64,000 bases of DNA from Thermoanaerobacterium butyriciformans (GTDB lineage Bacteria; Bacillota; Thermoanaerobacteria; Thermoanaerobacterales; Thermoanaerobacteraceae). Every line of letters starts with the position of its first letter. Position 1 is the first letter of the stretch. The notes beneath the pieces are model-generated. The model was not told where the DNA came from. It searched no databases and saw nothing but the letters and a program-made list of their open reading frames with translations. Shown piece by piece: positions 16,579 to 25,697 of the stretch. The translations under genes were made by a program, and so were the position numbers. The stretch covers positions 1 to 64,000 of the forward strand of contig NZ_JAGGLT010000019.1 in NCBI RefSeq assembly GCF_017874545.1. Direction: 5' to 3'.

Positions 16579-18429
16579 CTATTTATCCTCAATATCATCG
16601 TCATCGTGAAGTTGTAGCGGCATAGTAGCTACAACTATGTGCTTGTGCTTTAGCAGTTCTTTTTCTATATAAACCCTCGTCTTATTATGAAGTATATTGT
16701 GCCACCTTTTTCTAACTATAAACTGTGGTAAAATTACCGTAATCATGTCACCTTTCTTGTAGTTGTACTCTTCTGATTCTATAAATTTAAGAAGTGGTTC
16801 TACTATCCTTCTAAATGGTGAATATTTGACAATCAACGGTATATCAGTATTTAATAGTGCATACCTTTTTTTAATTTTCTCGCCGCTTTCTTCATCAATT
16901 GAAACATTAAACGCTATTACATAATCTGAAATAGTCCTAGCATATCTAAGTGCTCGTATACTAGCTTTATTTATACTTTCAATAGGCACAATTACTCTAT
17001 TGCGGTAATGATTCTCAGATATTTTTATGCTTTGCAAATCTTCTGGGCTAACTCGAAGCTGTTTTGCAATTGCCCTATAATGTTTGTTTATCTTAAGCAT
17101 CATAAATACAAGAATAGGTATGACTACAATTACGATCCAAGCACCTTCTCTAAACTTTGATATACCTATTATTATTACAACTATAGCAGTCACAATAGCG
17201 CCTGTACCATTTATAAATGCCTTTATAAGCCAGTTTTTGCCTCTGGTTGTTATCCACTTTTTCGCCATTCCAGTTTGTGAAAGGGTAAAAGATATAAAAA
17301 CACCAATGGCGTACAAACCTATTAAAGATGTTACATTAGCTTTAAAAGTCACAATTAATACCGTTGCTAAAACTGAAAGCAATATTATACCATTTGAGTA
17401 GCTAAGCCTATCACCTCTTTTATTAAGCTGCCTCGGCATGTGTCCTTCTTTTGCCATTATTGCAAGCAAAAGAGGAAATCCTGAATAAGCAGTATTCGAT
17501 GCCATTACCAATATAATAAAGGTTGTAGCAGTAATATAATAAAACATAAAACCTCTACCAAATATATAATCAGCCAATTGGATGATAACAGCCTTCTCAC
17601 CTGGTACAATGTGATACATGCTTATGAGAACTGATATACCTCCAAATGAAATCAAAACTATCGAAGCTAACAAAATAAGAACAGTTTTGGCCTTTTTTAC
17701 AGAAGGGTCTTTGAAATTTGGAACAGCGTTGCTTACAGCTTCTATACCTGTTACTGCTGCACATCCATTTGAAAAAGCCCTTAAAAGCAAAAATAGTGTT
17801 ACTGGCTCAACAGTTTTTAAAGGTGTTGTAGGAGGCACATATCCTCCTTTTATCTTTACAATACCCCCTATTAGCATTGCAATTATTCCAAAAACAAAAG
17901 CATACGATGGAATGCCAAAAATTCTGGATGATTCACGTATACCTCTCAAATTTCCTATCATTAAAATTAATATGATTAAAATACAAATAAGTATTGAATA
18001 AGGTTTTAAAAATAAAAATGCAGATGTTATTTGATCAACACCTGATGATACACTGACTGCTACTGTCAAAATATAATCAACAGAAAGTGCAGCACCAGCC
18101 ACCACCCCAGCAATCTTGCCTAAATTGTCAGATGCAACAACATAAGCACCACCACCATTTGGATAATTCTCAATAGTCTGTAAATAAGAGAATACCAGTA
18201 TCAGTAGTAAACTGATAATAGCAGCTGAAATATACAATAAATTTTTGTATGCCAGTATACCTATAGCTGGTAATAAAACTAACAATATTTCTTCACCCGC
18301 ATAGGCTACGGATGAAATTGCATCGCTGGACAGTATAGGAAGTCCCCATATCACATCGTATTTTTCACTTTTAATAGCCTTATTTGTCAGTGGTCTACCT
18401 ATTAAAGCCCTCTTTAGCCTATTAAACAT
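16579..18429 (-). CDS. APC-superfamily permease, KimA/YdaO-like potassium importer
   Basis: A 616-residue transporter with about 12 membrane spans (residues 25-450) and a C-terminal cytosolic domain. The N-terminus (LIGRPLTN..., LSSDAISSVAYAGEE, YPNGGGAYVVASDNLG, SVDYILTVAVSVSSGVDQITSAF) closely follows Bacillus KimA/YdaO, a high-affinity K+ importer that is controlled by c-di-AMP in that genus. No ydaO riboswitch is visible upstream here; the preceding gene ends about 90 bp away. The ATG at 18429 has GGAGG upstream, which is better than the ATT-rich extension. Substrate assignment to potassium is by family; amino acids are the alternative. Confidence 0.85.
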   Translation of the reverse strand: MFNRLKRALIGRPLTNKAIKSEKYDVIWGLPILSSDAISSVAYAGEEILLVLLPAIGILAYKNLLYISAAIISLLLILVFSYLQTIENYPNGGGAYVVASDNLGKIAGVVAGAALSVDYILTVAVSVSSGVDQITSAFLFLKPYSILICILIILILMIGNLRGIRESSRIFGIPSYAFVFGIIAMLIGGIVKIKGGYVPPTTPLKTVEPVTLFLLLRAFSNGCAAVTGIEAVSNAVPNFKDPSVKKAKTVLILLASIVLISFGGISVLISMYHIVPGEKAVIIQLADYIFGRGFMFYYITATTFIILVMASNTAYSGFPLLLAIMAKEGHMPRQLNKRGDRLSYSNGIILLSVLATVLIVTFKANVTSLIGLYAIGVFISFTLSQTGMAKKWITTRGKNWLIKAFINGTGAIVTAIVVIIIGISKFREGAWIVIVVIPILVFMMLKINKHYRAIAKQLRVSPEDLQSIKISENHYRNRVIVPIESINKASIRALRYARTISDYVIAFNVSIDEESGEKIKKRYALLNTDIPLIVKYSPFRRIVEPLLKFIESEEYNYKKGDMITVILPQFIVRKRWHNILHNKTRVYIEKELLKHKHIVVATMPLQLHDDDDIEDK

Positions 18430-18521
18430 TGTAACGCCTCCGCTTATTAATAATAATATTAGATTATATATCATTATCTATTATTTATCAATATCAAATA
18501 ATCTATATATTTTCCTGGTTT

Positions 18522-19193
18522 CTATTGTCTTTCTTCTCTATATTTATCCATAACTTGAGAAAATATCTCCGCATTTGTCGGAGGAGTATATGATATGGCA
18601 TTTGCACCAGCCTCTATAGTCTCCATAATAGTATCATCTGTCGGTCCTCCAGTTGCAATTATAGGAATATTAGGACATATATCCCTAACTTTTTTCACAA
18701 TTAGAGGTGTCTTCTTCGCACCTGAAATATTTAATATCGTTGCACCAGCATCTACACGTCCTTTTATATCTTCAGTTTCTGATACGATCGTCACAACGAT
18801 TGGTATATCAATCGTAGCTCTTATTCTTTTTATTATATCATTTGCAGTAGGTGCGTTTACAACAACGCCCATAGCACCTTGAAATTCTGCATCGAGTGCC
18901 AAATTCACAACCCTTTTGCCTTGTGTCAGTCCTCCACCGACACCACTAAAGACGGGAATATCCGATGCCATTATTATGGCATGCGTAATCACAGGCTGCG
19001 GTGTAAAAGGATAAACAGCCAATATAGCATTCGCATTAGTATTTCTTATTATAGCAATATCAGTAGTAAATAGCAGTGATTTTATCACTTTACCATGAAT
19101 CTTTATGCCTGAAACATTTTGTATAACCTCCGGAACTCTGATCATTTTCTGCCTTAATGGAGATACAATTTCAGGTATTGATAAATTATCCAA
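18522..19193 (-). CDS. TIM-barrel-like protein of unknown function
   Basis: A 223-residue protein with repeating beta-strand/glycine turn motifs of a (beta/alpha)8 barrel: FSGVGGGLTQGK, GAMGVVVNAPT, IPIVVTIVSETED, GATILNISGAKKTP, IPIIATGGPTDDT and GANAISYTPPT. The last motifs look like the phosphate-binding end of phosphate-binding TIM barrels, but the enzyme is not recognised. The TTG at 19193 is chosen because GGAGGGTG lies just upstream, ahead of the codons for DNLSIPEIV. It lies between the permease gene and a large RNA gene, on the same strand. Confidence 0.65.
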   Translation of the reverse strand: MDNLSIPEIVSPLRQKMIRVPEVIQNVSGIKIHGKVIKSLLFTTDIAIIRNTNANAILAVYPFTPQPVITHAIIMASDIPVFSGVGGGLTQGKRVVNLALDAEFQGAMGVVVNAPTANDIIKRIRATIDIPIVVTIVSETEDIKGRVDAGATILNISGAKKTPLIVKKVRDICPNIPIIATGGPTDDTIMETIEAGANAISYTPPTNAEIFSQVMDKYREERQ

Positions 19194-19410
19194 TATATCA
19201 CCCTCCAAATATAAATTAGCTTTTTAAATGCATTATGTAGTATACCACAACATTAAAGCTAATTAAACTAATTTTTTTAATAAGTTATTTATAATTATAT
19301 CACTATATTTGGAATTTTTTGTAGTGTATAGAGAATTCTTTTTGTAAATATTGTTATATTTATGAGTACATAAAGTCATCATTTTGCATGACTTTAGTCA
19401 TAATTTCATT

Positions 19411-19445
19411 AAAAAACAAGAGACGGCTCAATAAGAACCGTCTCT
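19411..19445 (-). terminator. Terminator of the large structured RNA
   Basis: AGAGACGGTTC and GAGCCGTCTCT pair on the minus strand, followed by TGTTTTTT. A strong rho-independent terminator placed just outside the RNA closing stem. Confidence 0.9.
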
Positions 19446-19891
19446 ATAATAATTATATTTCAAAAGGCCCGTAATGATCTTCACTTTAGCCTATATAAAT
19501 CTTTGCACACCTGTATTAAATCAATACTTATGACTTAATACAAGCATCTCAAAACCTATATAGACCTGTGCTCGACTATTATAAATACCTTAGAAACCTA
19601 ATATAATCTCTCGACTATACTAGACCTCCAGTCTAAGTACAACATTAAGCTATACATTTGACCTGCGGAACTTATAATAGTCTTAGCTCGACTATAATAC
19701 ATCTCTTTTAACCTTATATTAATCCACGCGACTAATATAAAGCCTTACAAGACATATTATAATCTGCCCGCCGACTGATATCGGACCACTAGATCCGATA
19801 TCAGTCTTTGGCCGACCATTTAAGAACTTTCGTCCTTAAATGATCTTGGCTCAACCATTACGAACCTTACGTTATTATGTTATCCCGATTT
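19411..19891 (-). ncRNA. Large structured non-coding RNA, about 480 nt, multi-arm with closing stem
   Basis: No ORF fits this gap, but the minus strand folds strikingly. The ends pair in a 16-bp stem (19853-19868 with 19464-19479). Inside are successive arms: a 14-bp hairpin with GAAA tetraloop (19814-19845), a 15-bp hairpin (19773-19806), two 35-nt arms (19730-19764, 19690-19724), a 70-nt arm (19613-19682), another 35-nt arm (19574-19608) and a nested arm (19489-19565; 9-bp outer and 10-bp inner stems). Arms begin GAYTA and end TAGTC, each followed by GNG. A TATAAT box at 19898-19903 and a 12-bp terminator with T6 (19411-19445) frame the transcript. The class is unknown to me; size and style recall OLE, ROOL or GOLLD RNAs. 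Confidence 0.85.
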
Positions 19892-19946
19892 TGCTTTATT
19901 ATACTTTTAAAATATTAGGAAATTACAGGAAGTTTTGAATTTGATT

Positions 19947-20582
19947 TTATTTATAATTTAATGCAATAACTTCTGATTTGCCTTCCAAATCGTCTTTTTT
20001 GATTTCAATCTCATTTGATTGAATCTTTTGTCCACCTGTCATCTTTAAAAAGTTATCAACAGTTTCAATAGGTAAATTAACATTGCTGGTCCTATAGTGC
20101 ATTGCAATAGTCAATTTTGGCTTAAGCTGTTCTATTACTTTGACCGCCTGCCTATCATCAATTGTGTAGTACCCGCCAACCGGTATCATCAATACATCAA
20201 TATCACCTATCTCTTTTAGCATATCATCCGTCAGTATATGTCCAAGATCGCCTGCATGGCATACTCTAATGTTATCAGCATTTATCACGAATACGATGTT
20301 CTTGCCTCTTTTAGCGCCATGCTCATCATCATGAAATGTACTAATACCTTTTATGTTGACACCATTTACGTCATGTTCCCCTGGTGTATTTACAATTTTA
20401 AAATTTCCCTTTATAGCTTTAAAATAATTGTGGTCAAAATGCGAATGCGATGATGTGACAATGTCTGCATCTGTTTCAGGCAGCGGATATCCTACAGTTT
20501 GGTCAAATGGATCTGTGACTATCCTTATACCGCTATCTAACGTTATTTTAAAACACGAATGTCCAAAATATCTTATTTTCAT
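19947..20582 (-). CDS. UPF0173 metal-dependent hydrolase (metallo-beta-lactamase fold)
   Basis: A 211-residue cytosolic protein of the UPF0173 family. It shows the metallo-beta-lactamase signature SSHSHFDHN (about residues 44-52), an early GHSCF motif, CHAGDLGH near residue 108 and a final AMHYRT; these histidines and aspartates bind the metal pair. The reaction is not defined for the family. The ATG follows AGGAGGTG. The large RNA gene is immediately downstream and argS upstream, each separated by its own terminator or promoter region. Confidence 0.9.
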   Translation of the reverse strand: MKIRYFGHSCFKITLDSGIRIVTDPFDQTVGYPLPETDADIVTSSHSHFDHNYFKAIKGNFKIVNTPGEHDVNGVNIKGISTFHDDEHGAKRGKNIVFVINADNIRVCHAGDLGHILTDDMLKEIGDIDVLMIPVGGYYTIDDRQAVKVIEQLKPKLTIAMHYRTSNVNLPIETVDNFLKMTGGQKIQSNEIEIKKDDLEGKSEVIALNYK

Positions 20583-20691
20583 ATTAACACCTCCTATTCC
20601 ATATTATAACACATTAATCTATTTGTATTAAAATCATTGGCTCTTTCCATAGCATTCGCATAAATTCCCTCAGGGTAGCCTAACCTCCATA

Positions 20692-20715
20692 AAAAATTTA
20701 GGCGGATACTCCGCC
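20692..20715 (-). terminator. Terminator of the argS operon
   Basis: GGCGGA-GTA-TCCGCC hairpin followed by TAAATTTTTT on the minus strand, immediately after the argS stop. Confidence 0.75.
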
Positions 20716-20716
20716 C

Positions 20717-22405
20717 CTACATTTTCTCTGGTGCTGTTATTTTTAACATGTCTAATACGTTCTTTATTACTATCCTTGTTGCATCTATTAAGACGATTCT
20801 AGCTTTCATCAATTCTTCATCAACGCCTCTTACTCTACAGCTATTGTAAAATGTGTGGAATAAAGATGCAACATCTAATATATATCTTGTAATTCTGTGT
20901 GGCGCCATTGTCTTTGCTGCTATTGTTATTTCTTCCGGCAGATAAGCCAGCTTTTTAATTAAATCAATCTCTGCTTCTTCATTTAGCAATCTTAAGTCAA
21001 CATCTTTTAAATCTTCTGTGTTTATTCCATCATCTTTTAACTGCCTTAATATGGAACATATTCTGGCATGAGCATATTGAACGTAAAAAACTGGATTTTC
21101 ATTTGATTGCTCTACTGCCAAGTCCATGTCAAAGTCCACAGCACTATCGGCTGAACGCATGTTAAAGAAGAATCTGGCGGCATCTTTGCCAACCTCATCT
21201 ATCAAATCCCTCAGTGTCACCATTTTTCCTGTCCTCTTGGACATTTTTACTACTTCTTTGCCTTTCATAAGCCTTACAAGCTGCATCAAAAGCACATCAA
21301 GCTTATTGGGATCTATGCCTAAAGCCTTCATAGCACCTTTCATCGGCGCTACATGTCCATGATGGTCAGCACCCCATATATCAATAACCCAGTCAAATCC
21401 ACGCTTTACAAATTTATTTTTGTGATATGCTATATCAGATGCCAGATATGTAGGATATCCATTTGCTCTGACTAAAACATCGTCTTTTTCAGCTCCAAAA
21501 AGCGTCTCTTTAAACCAAAGGGCTTCGTCCTTTTCATACGTATATCCTTTTTCTTTTAGCTCATTTATTACTGATTCTACTTCGCCGCTTTCATGAAGTG
21601 TATTTTCAGAGAACCACACGTCATATTCTATGCCATAAGCCTCTAAGTCATCTTTTAACTTTTCTATGTTCTTTTTAAGGCCATATTGAACTAGTGCTTT
21701 TCTCCTATCTTCTGGATCTGCATCTTTGTACTTATCGCCATATAATTCCAAAAACTCCTTGGCTCTTTCAATTATGTCGTCTCCGTGGTAACCTCCTTCA
21801 GGCACTTCTACATCTTGACCTAACAATTGTAAATACCTAGCTTCTAATGACAATCCAAATTTCTCTATCTGATTTCCTGCATCATTTATATAAAACTCTC
21901 TCGTCACGTCGTATCCTGCATAGTCAAGTATTGATGATAGTGCATCCCCTAATGCACCGCCTCTTGCATTTCCCATGTGCATAGGTCCTGTCGGATTTGC
22001 AGAGACAAATTCCACTTGCACTTTTTTACCATTTCCAATATTGACTCTACCGTAATCTATACCCTTCTTTTTAATAAGCATCAATGCTTCAACATTATAG
22101 TCATCATTTAGGTAGAAGTTCATAAATCCAGGACCGGCTATTTCTACTTTTTCAATCATTGTCCCTTCAAGCTTAAGCCCATCTTTAATTATCTCAGCAA
22201 TTTTTCTAGGCGACATCTTTGCCGATTTTGCCATAACCATAGCTGTATTTATAGACAAATCACCGAATTGTTTTTCTTTAGGTTCTTCTATCTCTATAGA
22301 AGGTATATCTTCTATATTTAAAAGGCCGTTTTTTTTCGCTTCCTCTATAGAGTTTATTACCATTTTAGTTATTTCAGTTTTTACCTTTTGTACGATATTA
22401 TCCAA
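20717..22405 (-). CDS. argS: Arginyl-tRNA synthetase
   Basis: A 562-residue class I aminoacyl-tRNA synthetase that charges tRNA-Arg. It has the N-terminal additional domain (about residues 1-100), the HIGH-type motif as PTGPMHMGNARG (about 133-144), the KMSKS-like KMSKRTG (about 376), and the anticodon-binding DALR domain at the C-terminus (about 440-562). It starts at TTG with GGGAGG about 9 nt upstream, directly after the DUF1934 gene stop, so these genes and ddl probably form one operon. Confidence 0.97.
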   Translation of the reverse strand: MDNIVQKVKTEITKMVINSIEEAKKNGLLNIEDIPSIEIEEPKEKQFGDLSINTAMVMAKSAKMSPRKIAEIIKDGLKLEGTMIEKVEIAGPGFMNFYLNDDYNVEALMLIKKKGIDYGRVNIGNGKKVQVEFVSANPTGPMHMGNARGGALGDALSSILDYAGYDVTREFYINDAGNQIEKFGLSLEARYLQLLGQDVEVPEGGYHGDDIIERAKEFLELYGDKYKDADPEDRRKALVQYGLKKNIEKLKDDLEAYGIEYDVWFSENTLHESGEVESVINELKEKGYTYEKDEALWFKETLFGAEKDDVLVRANGYPTYLASDIAYHKNKFVKRGFDWVIDIWGADHHGHVAPMKGAMKALGIDPNKLDVLLMQLVRLMKGKEVVKMSKRTGKMVTLRDLIDEVGKDAARFFFNMRSADSAVDFDMDLAVEQSNENPVFYVQYAHARICSILRQLKDDGINTEDLKDVDLRLLNEEAEIDLIKKLAYLPEEITIAAKTMAPHRITRYILDVASLFHTFYNSCRVRGVDEELMKARIVLIDATRIVIKNVLDMLKITAPEKM

Positions 22406-22828
22406 TTAATTAACCTCCCGCACTGTTAAATGTATTTCATTATCGCTTACTACCTTTTCATCTAAATCAACTGCATATCTAAGCTTTAGTTCTCCACCAT
22501 TTTCTGTAAAACATACATTTATTTCGTCAGACTTAACTCCCAGCATTATATTTCCATATGGAGTCATGTAGCTGGACTCATGCCTTATATCCTTTTCAAA
22601 TATCATCTTTGATTGATTCTCTCCAAACCTCATCAAGACAACTGAATCTTCCCCTACTTTCAATGTAGTCGTAGTTTTATCTAAACCGGAAAGTTCAGAC
22701 TCCTCATACTTTATATAGTAGTATTCGCCTTTTTTCAAAAATTCTCCCTCTGTTATAAGCTCTATCGTATCAGTTTCATTTTGTACATTCCTTTGAGTTC
22801 CTTTGACTGTAATTAAAGCTTTTTTCAA
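22406..22828 (-). CDS. DUF1934 beta-barrel protein
   Basis: A 140-residue protein of the DUF1934/YwiB family, small calycin-like beta-barrels of unknown biochemical role. Visible features are ITVKGTQRNV at the start, GEYYYIKYEESELSG, TTLKV, VVLMRFGENQSKM, TPYGNIMLGV and the closing LKLRYAVDLDEK...NEIHLTV strand pair. It starts at TTG after GGGGAG. The gene sits immediately before argS, the same pairing seen in Bacillus (ywiB-argS). Confidence 0.85.
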   Translation of the reverse strand: MKKALITVKGTQRNVQNETDTIELITEGEFLKKGEYYYIKYEESELSGLDKTTTTLKVGEDSVVLMRFGENQSKMIFEKDIRHESSYMTPYGNIMLGVKSDEINVCFTENGGELKLRYAVDLDEKVVSDNEIHLTVREVN

Positions 22829-22841
22829 GCTAAACTCCCCT

Positions 22842-23930
22842 TTACCAGTTTGTACATTTCTCTTTATGCGCAGATAAAGCCAATTGTATCAGTTCATCAA
22901 TCAATTTGCTATATGGTTTCCCTGATGCTTCCCAAAGTTTCGGATACATGCTGATTTTTGTGAATCCTGGTATAGTATTAAGTTCATTTAGGTAAACTTT
23001 ACCTGTATTTTTGTCCATCAAAAAGTCAACTCTAGCCATACCTCTTGCGTCCAACGCAATATATGCTTTGATGGCTAATTCCCTTATCTCTTCCATCTTA
23101 ACATCCGGTATAGGTGCTGGAATGAAAAGTTTTGATGCTTCATCGAAATACTTTGCATCGTAATCGTAAAATTCATGAGCAGGAACAATCTCACCGGCAA
23201 CAGATGCCTCAGGATTGTCATTGCCTAAAACTGAACACTCAATCTCTCTTGCATCAATACCTTCTTCTACAATAATCTTTCTATCATACTTTGCAGCAAA
23301 TTTCAAGGCATCAAATAACTCGCCTTCATTGTGAACCTTTGTTATACCTACACTTGAACCCATATTAGCAGGTTTTACAAAGCACGGATATCCAATCTCT
23401 TTTGATGTTTTTTTGCGTATAACTTCGTAATTATCTGAATCATTTAACTCTTTTCTATACACGACTGTAAATTTTGGCGTTGGTATTCCAGCCTCTAAAA
23501 AAATTCTCTTTGAAAAAACTTTGTCCATACACAAAGATGATGACAATACATTTGGACCTACATAAGGCATCTCAAGAAGCTCTAAGAGGCCTTGAACTGT
23601 TCCATCTTCTCCATTAGGCCCGTGAAGTACAGGAAAAACAACATCAATTGGATAAAATTCGTATCCATTTTCTTTAAATACAAGTATGCCTTTGTATTTA
23701 GTAGAAGGTCCTATCAATGCAGGCACAGCATCTTTTTCCCACTGGCCTGTAGCTATTTTCTCAATATCTCCATTGTACAAATACCATTCACCTTTTTTAG
23801 TTATGCCTACCATATACACATCATACTTATCTCTATCAATGTTATTTATTATAGAAGTGGCTGAAACCCTTGATACTTCGTGCTCTCCTGATTGTCCCCC
23901 AAATAAAACAGCTACTTTTAGCTTCTCCAT
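22842..23930 (-). CDS. ddl: D-alanine--D-alanine ligase
   Basis: A 362-residue ATP-grasp ligase making D-Ala-D-Ala for peptidoglycan. N-terminal VLFGGQSGEHEVS, HGPNGEDGTVQGLLE (about residue 95), the ATP-binding KPANMGSSVGITK (about 185), and C-terminal RVDFLMD...VYLNELNTIPGFT with metal-binding E and N residues. MEKLKVAV is chosen as the start because AAAGGA lies upstream at a usable distance, while earlier ATGs overlap it. First gene of the ddl-DUF1934-argS group. Confidence 0.95.
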   Translation of the reverse strand: MEKLKVAVLFGGQSGEHEVSRVSATSIINNIDRDKYDVYMVGITKKGEWYLYNGDIEKIATGQWEKDAVPALIGPSTKYKGILVFKENGYEFYPIDVVFPVLHGPNGEDGTVQGLLELLEMPYVGPNVLSSSLCMDKVFSKRIFLEAGIPTPKFTVVYRKELNDSDNYEVIRKKTSKEIGYPCFVKPANMGSSVGITKVHNEGELFDALKFAAKYDRKIIVEEGIDAREIECSVLGNDNPEASVAGEIVPAHEFYDYDAKYFDEASKLFIPAPIPDVKMEEIRELAIKAYIALDARGMARVDFLMDKNTGKVYLNELNTIPGFTKISMYPKLWEASGKPYSKLIDELIQLALSAHKEKCTNW

Positions 23931-24031
23931 AAAAGAATTCATTCCTTTCAAATGGTATACATATAATTATGAAATATGCATTAATTATATTCTAACCTTT
24001 TAAAAGGCTGGATTCAAGCTTATTTTAAATT

Positions 24032-24068
24032 AAAAGGCCAGAGAAGATAGTTATCTTCCCCGGCCTTT
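24032..24068 (-). terminator. Terminator of the SASP gene
   Basis: GGCCGGGGAAGATA and TATCTTCTCTGGCC pair with one or two bulges and are followed by TTTTAATTT on the minus strand. Confidence 0.75.
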
Positions 24069-24089
24069 CTGGGCTTTAAATGAGGAGAC

Positions 24090-24275
24090 TTAGAAGTTAT
24101 TGTTCTGTACCATGCTCTCCTCGGCTTTCTTGATAGCAAGTTTTACAAGATTGCCGCAGTCACGAGATGATACACTTCCCCAACCTTCAGTCTTTACTAT
24201 ATCGTAAACGCCTAGCTCTTTTGCCAATTCCTCTTTCAGATTATCTGACATGAGGCTATTACGACGTCTACTCAT
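24090..24275 (-). CDS. Alpha/beta-type small acid-soluble spore protein
   Basis: A 61-residue DNA-binding spore protein. The two conserved SASP regions are visible: NLKEELAKELGVYD, with the germination-protease site form E-L-G-V, and GWGSVSSRDCGNLVKLAIKKAEE, corresponding to the second helix. It is shorter and more divergent than SspA/B-type proteins and carries a cysteine. In the family these proteins coat and protect DNA in the dormant spore. The ATG at 24275 has AAAAGGAGG upstream. It has its own terminator and would normally be read in the forespore by sigma-G. Confidence 0.85.
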   Translation of the reverse strand: MSRRRNSLMSDNLKEELAKELGVYDIVKTEGWGSVSSRDCGNLVKLAIKKAEESMVQNNNF

Positions 24276-24353
24276 TTCAATTCCTCCTTTTGGGCCCATT
24301 TATATTTTCCCTATTAAACACTTTTTTTATTCTAACAGTCGTTAATATACATT

Positions 24354-25694
24354 TTACATTGTTAAATTGCCTTGGCTAGTCTTTATGACTTTTAAGATTT
24401 TTTCTTCTGTACCATTTTCAGCATTTATGTATACGTAAAATGTGTCGCCGCTGTACGTCCCTTTAAACTCATAAGCTAAAACTTCTTTTCCACCATCTAG
24501 TGGTACTATGCACAATCTACTGCTATCAACCTTCAAATTTTTGCTGACTTTGCTTTGCGCTTCAGATTCGGTAAGTTTTGGTTTTCCTATTTTCCTGTTT
24601 ACATGCGACATATAGTATGATGTGGCATCAAAACCTACTATGTCTCCATTATCTAAAGCTACTTTTACTTTGACAATGTCAGGATAGATTCTTACGTTAT
24701 TCTGTACAGGAGTAAAATTAAATTGAACAGTTCCGTTGGCTTTTATGGAGTAAGTGTTTTCCATATTGCTAAAGCCATGAGCTGATAAGAACTTAGTTGC
24801 ATAATTTAAAGCCTGTGTTTCCGATATGTTTACTTTAGTAACCGCCCTTTGATCCATAAACCAAATTACATGACCACCCTTCTTACTTACATTAACGTAA
24901 ATCGAAGGAGCGTTTTGAGTCGGCCTTAATTCTACTCCATAAGCATCTATCTTTCCATTGTTAGGACTGTATTTAACTGCAGATGATACAGGTCTTCCTA
25001 AAAACCTTTTGGCTATTGACACAGCGTTGTTGTATGACACATTGCTGCCTGTCAGTCCTTTTGGCATCAGTTTTGCCTGGCTTTCAGAGAAAGGCCCATC
25101 GTATATGAGAGTTGGATAGTTAGACATTTGCTGATTTACAGTATTCATATTTACATTTAATATTTTGTTGTCTATCTGGCTCATCTTTTGAGTTCCTTTT
25201 TTATTTAAGTTGTCTAAATCATACCCACCTTGTATTTTGCTTCTTAAATCCTGCAAACTTTTGCCAAGGTATACTGCATAGTTGTGCAGTTCTGACATTG
25301 TCTTTAGATCTTTATCAGTCAATTTCTTTCCGTCTGCCACATTCTTTGAAAGGCTGTAAGAATAATCTCCTATTTGGGATAAAAACTTCGATGTATTGTC
25401 CAATTCTGGCTGTCCTATCGGAAGCTGGTTTAAGTTTTCTTGTGCCTCAAAAGCCTGCCTCCATACATCGCTTAAAATGGGTATTGTCGTATTTTCCTGC
25501 GATGATACCATCAACTTCCCTGTTGATGTTTCAATATTTTCTATGCTGTTTACAAGCTGATAAAATGATCTATCGTATTGAGCCTGCAAATACCTGTGAT
25601 ATGTTACTTTCTGCATGTATTGGTTATATCCCCATGCTCCTATCACCAAAAGCAAAAAAAGCATCACAACTGTCGATATCCTTTTCATTTTCAT
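24354..25694 (-). CDS. ypeB: Germination protein YpeB
   Basis: A 446-residue protein with an N-terminal membrane anchor (about residues 5-25), a helical region (about 30-200), and repeated PepSY-like domains in the C-terminal half (about 230-445; GGHVIWFMDQRAV, ETQALNYATKFL, EAQSKVSKNL). YpeB stabilises and localises the cortex-lytic enzyme SleB in spores. It overlaps or abuts the end of sleB, the usual sleB-ypeB bicistron. The start is uncertain within three codons (25694 or 25688). Confidence 0.93.
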   Translation of the reverse strand: MKMKRISTVVMLFLLLVIGAWGYNQYMQKVTYHRYLQAQYDRSFYQLVNSIENIETSTGKLMVSSQENTTIPILSDVWRQAFEAQENLNQLPIGQPELDNTSKFLSQIGDYSYSLSKNVADGKKLTDKDLKTMSELHNYAVYLGKSLQDLRSKIQGGYDLDNLNKKGTQKMSQIDNKILNVNMNTVNQQMSNYPTLIYDGPFSESQAKLMPKGLTGSNVSYNNAVSIAKRFLGRPVSSAVKYSPNNGKIDAYGVELRPTQNAPSIYVNVSKKGGHVIWFMDQRAVTKVNISETQALNYATKFLSAHGFSNMENTYSIKANGTVQFNFTPVQNNVRIYPDIVKVKVALDNGDIVGFDATSYYMSHVNRKIGKPKLTESEAQSKVSKNLKVDSSRLCIVPLDGGKEVLAYEFKGTYSGDTFYVYINAENGTEEKILKVIKTSQGNLTM

Positions 25695-25697
25695 CAC

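Noticed and set aside
19411-19891. CRISPR-like reading of the evenly spaced CTCGACTAT motifs
   Set aside because: The motifs are arm junctions of a folded RNA; the sequences between are not unique spacers and arms are self-complementary.
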